From positions 1 through 22,054 of the forward strand of contig SKMG01000174.1 of assembly GCA_007121175.1 (NCBI GenBank): a stretch of 22,054 bases of DNA, given 5' to 3'. Shown in pieces: positions 21,757 to 22,054 of this stretch; the first letter of the stretch is position 1; the number at the start of each line of letters is the position of its first letter. Position numbers and translations under genes: made by a program. The DNA comes from Trueperaceae bacterium (GTDB taxonomy: Bacteria; Deinococcota; Deinococci; Deinococcales; Trueperaceae). The notes under the pieces are model-generated. The model did not search any database, had not been told where the DNA came from, and worked only from the letters and a program-made list of their open reading frames with translations.

Positions 21757-22054
21757 GCGGTAGGTGACCGCGAGCGGCGCCCGTGCCGGCGCGAGCACCA
21801 CCAGCTTCAGCTCGGCAGCCTCGGGCGAGGAGGCCGCCGGACCGCGCACCCAGGTCACCGCGCCGCCGGCGTCGTGACGCCACCAGGTGCCCTCCAGCGC
21901 CAGCGGCGGCGCCTCGCCCGGCGGCAACTCGAGGGCGACCTTCACGCCGGCATCGACGATCAGGGTGGCTGGCCCGAGTCCCGGAACGAGCTCGACGCTG
22001 CCGCGCGCACCCGGCTCCGCGCGCAGCACCAGCGCGCCGGGGCCGAGGGTCAGG
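21754..22054 (-). CDS. Hypothetical protein, C-terminal part only
   Basis: The frame is open from the right edge of the window to a TAG at 21754-21756, so only about 99 C-terminal residues are seen and the start lies outside. A GTG at 22027-22029 is in frame, but codons before it are also open, so it is not taken as the start. The visible sequence alternates hydrophobic residues with glycine, proline and alanine (VELVPGLGPATLIVDAGV, ALEGTWWRHD, LKLVVLAPARAPLAVTYR), which suggests beta strands of an exported or cell-surface domain. I do not recognise a family. It ends nine bases before the tRNA nucleotidyltransferase fusion, in the same direction. Confidence 0.6.
   Translation of the reverse strand, partial: LTLGPGALVLRAEPGARGSVELVPGLGPATLIVDAGVKVALELPPGEAPPLALEGTWWRHDAGGAVTWVRGPAASSPEAAELKLVVLAPARAPLAVTYR

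Noticed and set aside
1..22054. Search for tRNA, rRNA, CRISPR, insertion sequences, prophage or toxin-antitoxin genes
   Set aside because: No cloverleaf, repeat array, transposase, integrase or phage motif was recognised; genes are tightly packed and uniform in composition.

Overview
The window is a continuous stretch of very GC-rich bacterial chromosome. It is almost fully coding, with twenty protein genes (one cut by the right edge), no RNA gene, no CRISPR array and no recognisable mobile element. The gene set points to the Deinococcota, most likely a Truepera-like lineage: an extended HflX GTPase, a long UbiD decarboxylase, a DHH-CBS-tRNA nucleotidyltransferase fusion, stand-alone Roadblock/LC7 proteins, a FrnE/DsbA-like protein and DUF3467. 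Six start codons lie directly behind a TANNNT -10 box, the signature of leaderless transcripts. Actinobacteria also use leaderless TANNNT promoters, so the assignment is an inference.

Layout. 1-1628: ATPase and permease of a zinc/manganese-type ABC importer, joined by a GTGA overlap. 1705-2817: a membrane diguanylate cyclase. 2894-6461 (minus): hflX then a ubiD-family decarboxylase, with overlapping ends. 6565-8629: an exported protein with a stalk-like domain, then a thiolase. 8655-10436 (minus): a membrane-anchored alpha/beta hydrolase, then a metallophosphoesterase-like protein missing key metal ligands. 10553-13031 (minus): a three-gene operon of purine nucleoside phosphorylase, 3-hydroxyacyl-CoA dehydrogenase and enoyl-CoA hydratase. 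13084-14183: two overlapping Roadblock/LC7 genes and a DUF3467 gene, followed by a DsbA/FrnE-like gene (14279-14908). 14905-15498 (minus): a DoxX-family membrane protein. 15687-18496: a PP2C phosphatase and a Ser/Thr kinase with a beta-propeller tail, joined by a GTGA overlap. 18515-22054 (minus): a partial hypothetical gene, the DHH-CBS-tRNA nucleotidyltransferase and a site-2-protease-like membrane protein whose HExxH motif reads HNIAQ.

The genes fall into functional pairs rather than one large system. Thiolase, hydroxyacyl-CoA dehydrogenase and enoyl-CoA hydratase cover three steps of fatty-acid beta-oxidation or short-chain acyl-CoA metabolism. PP2C and kinase form a reversible phosphorylation module. 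The two LC7 proteins could pair with each other or with a GTPase encoded elsewhere.

The observations most worth checking are: hflX, which appears to start at an AUA codon; two apparent pseudoenzymes (phosphoesterase and site-2 protease); the Asp-to-Asn change in the nucleoside phosphorylase active site; the kinase with its propeller on the cytoplasmic side; and the leaderless promoter set. No wholly new multi-gene system is evident.
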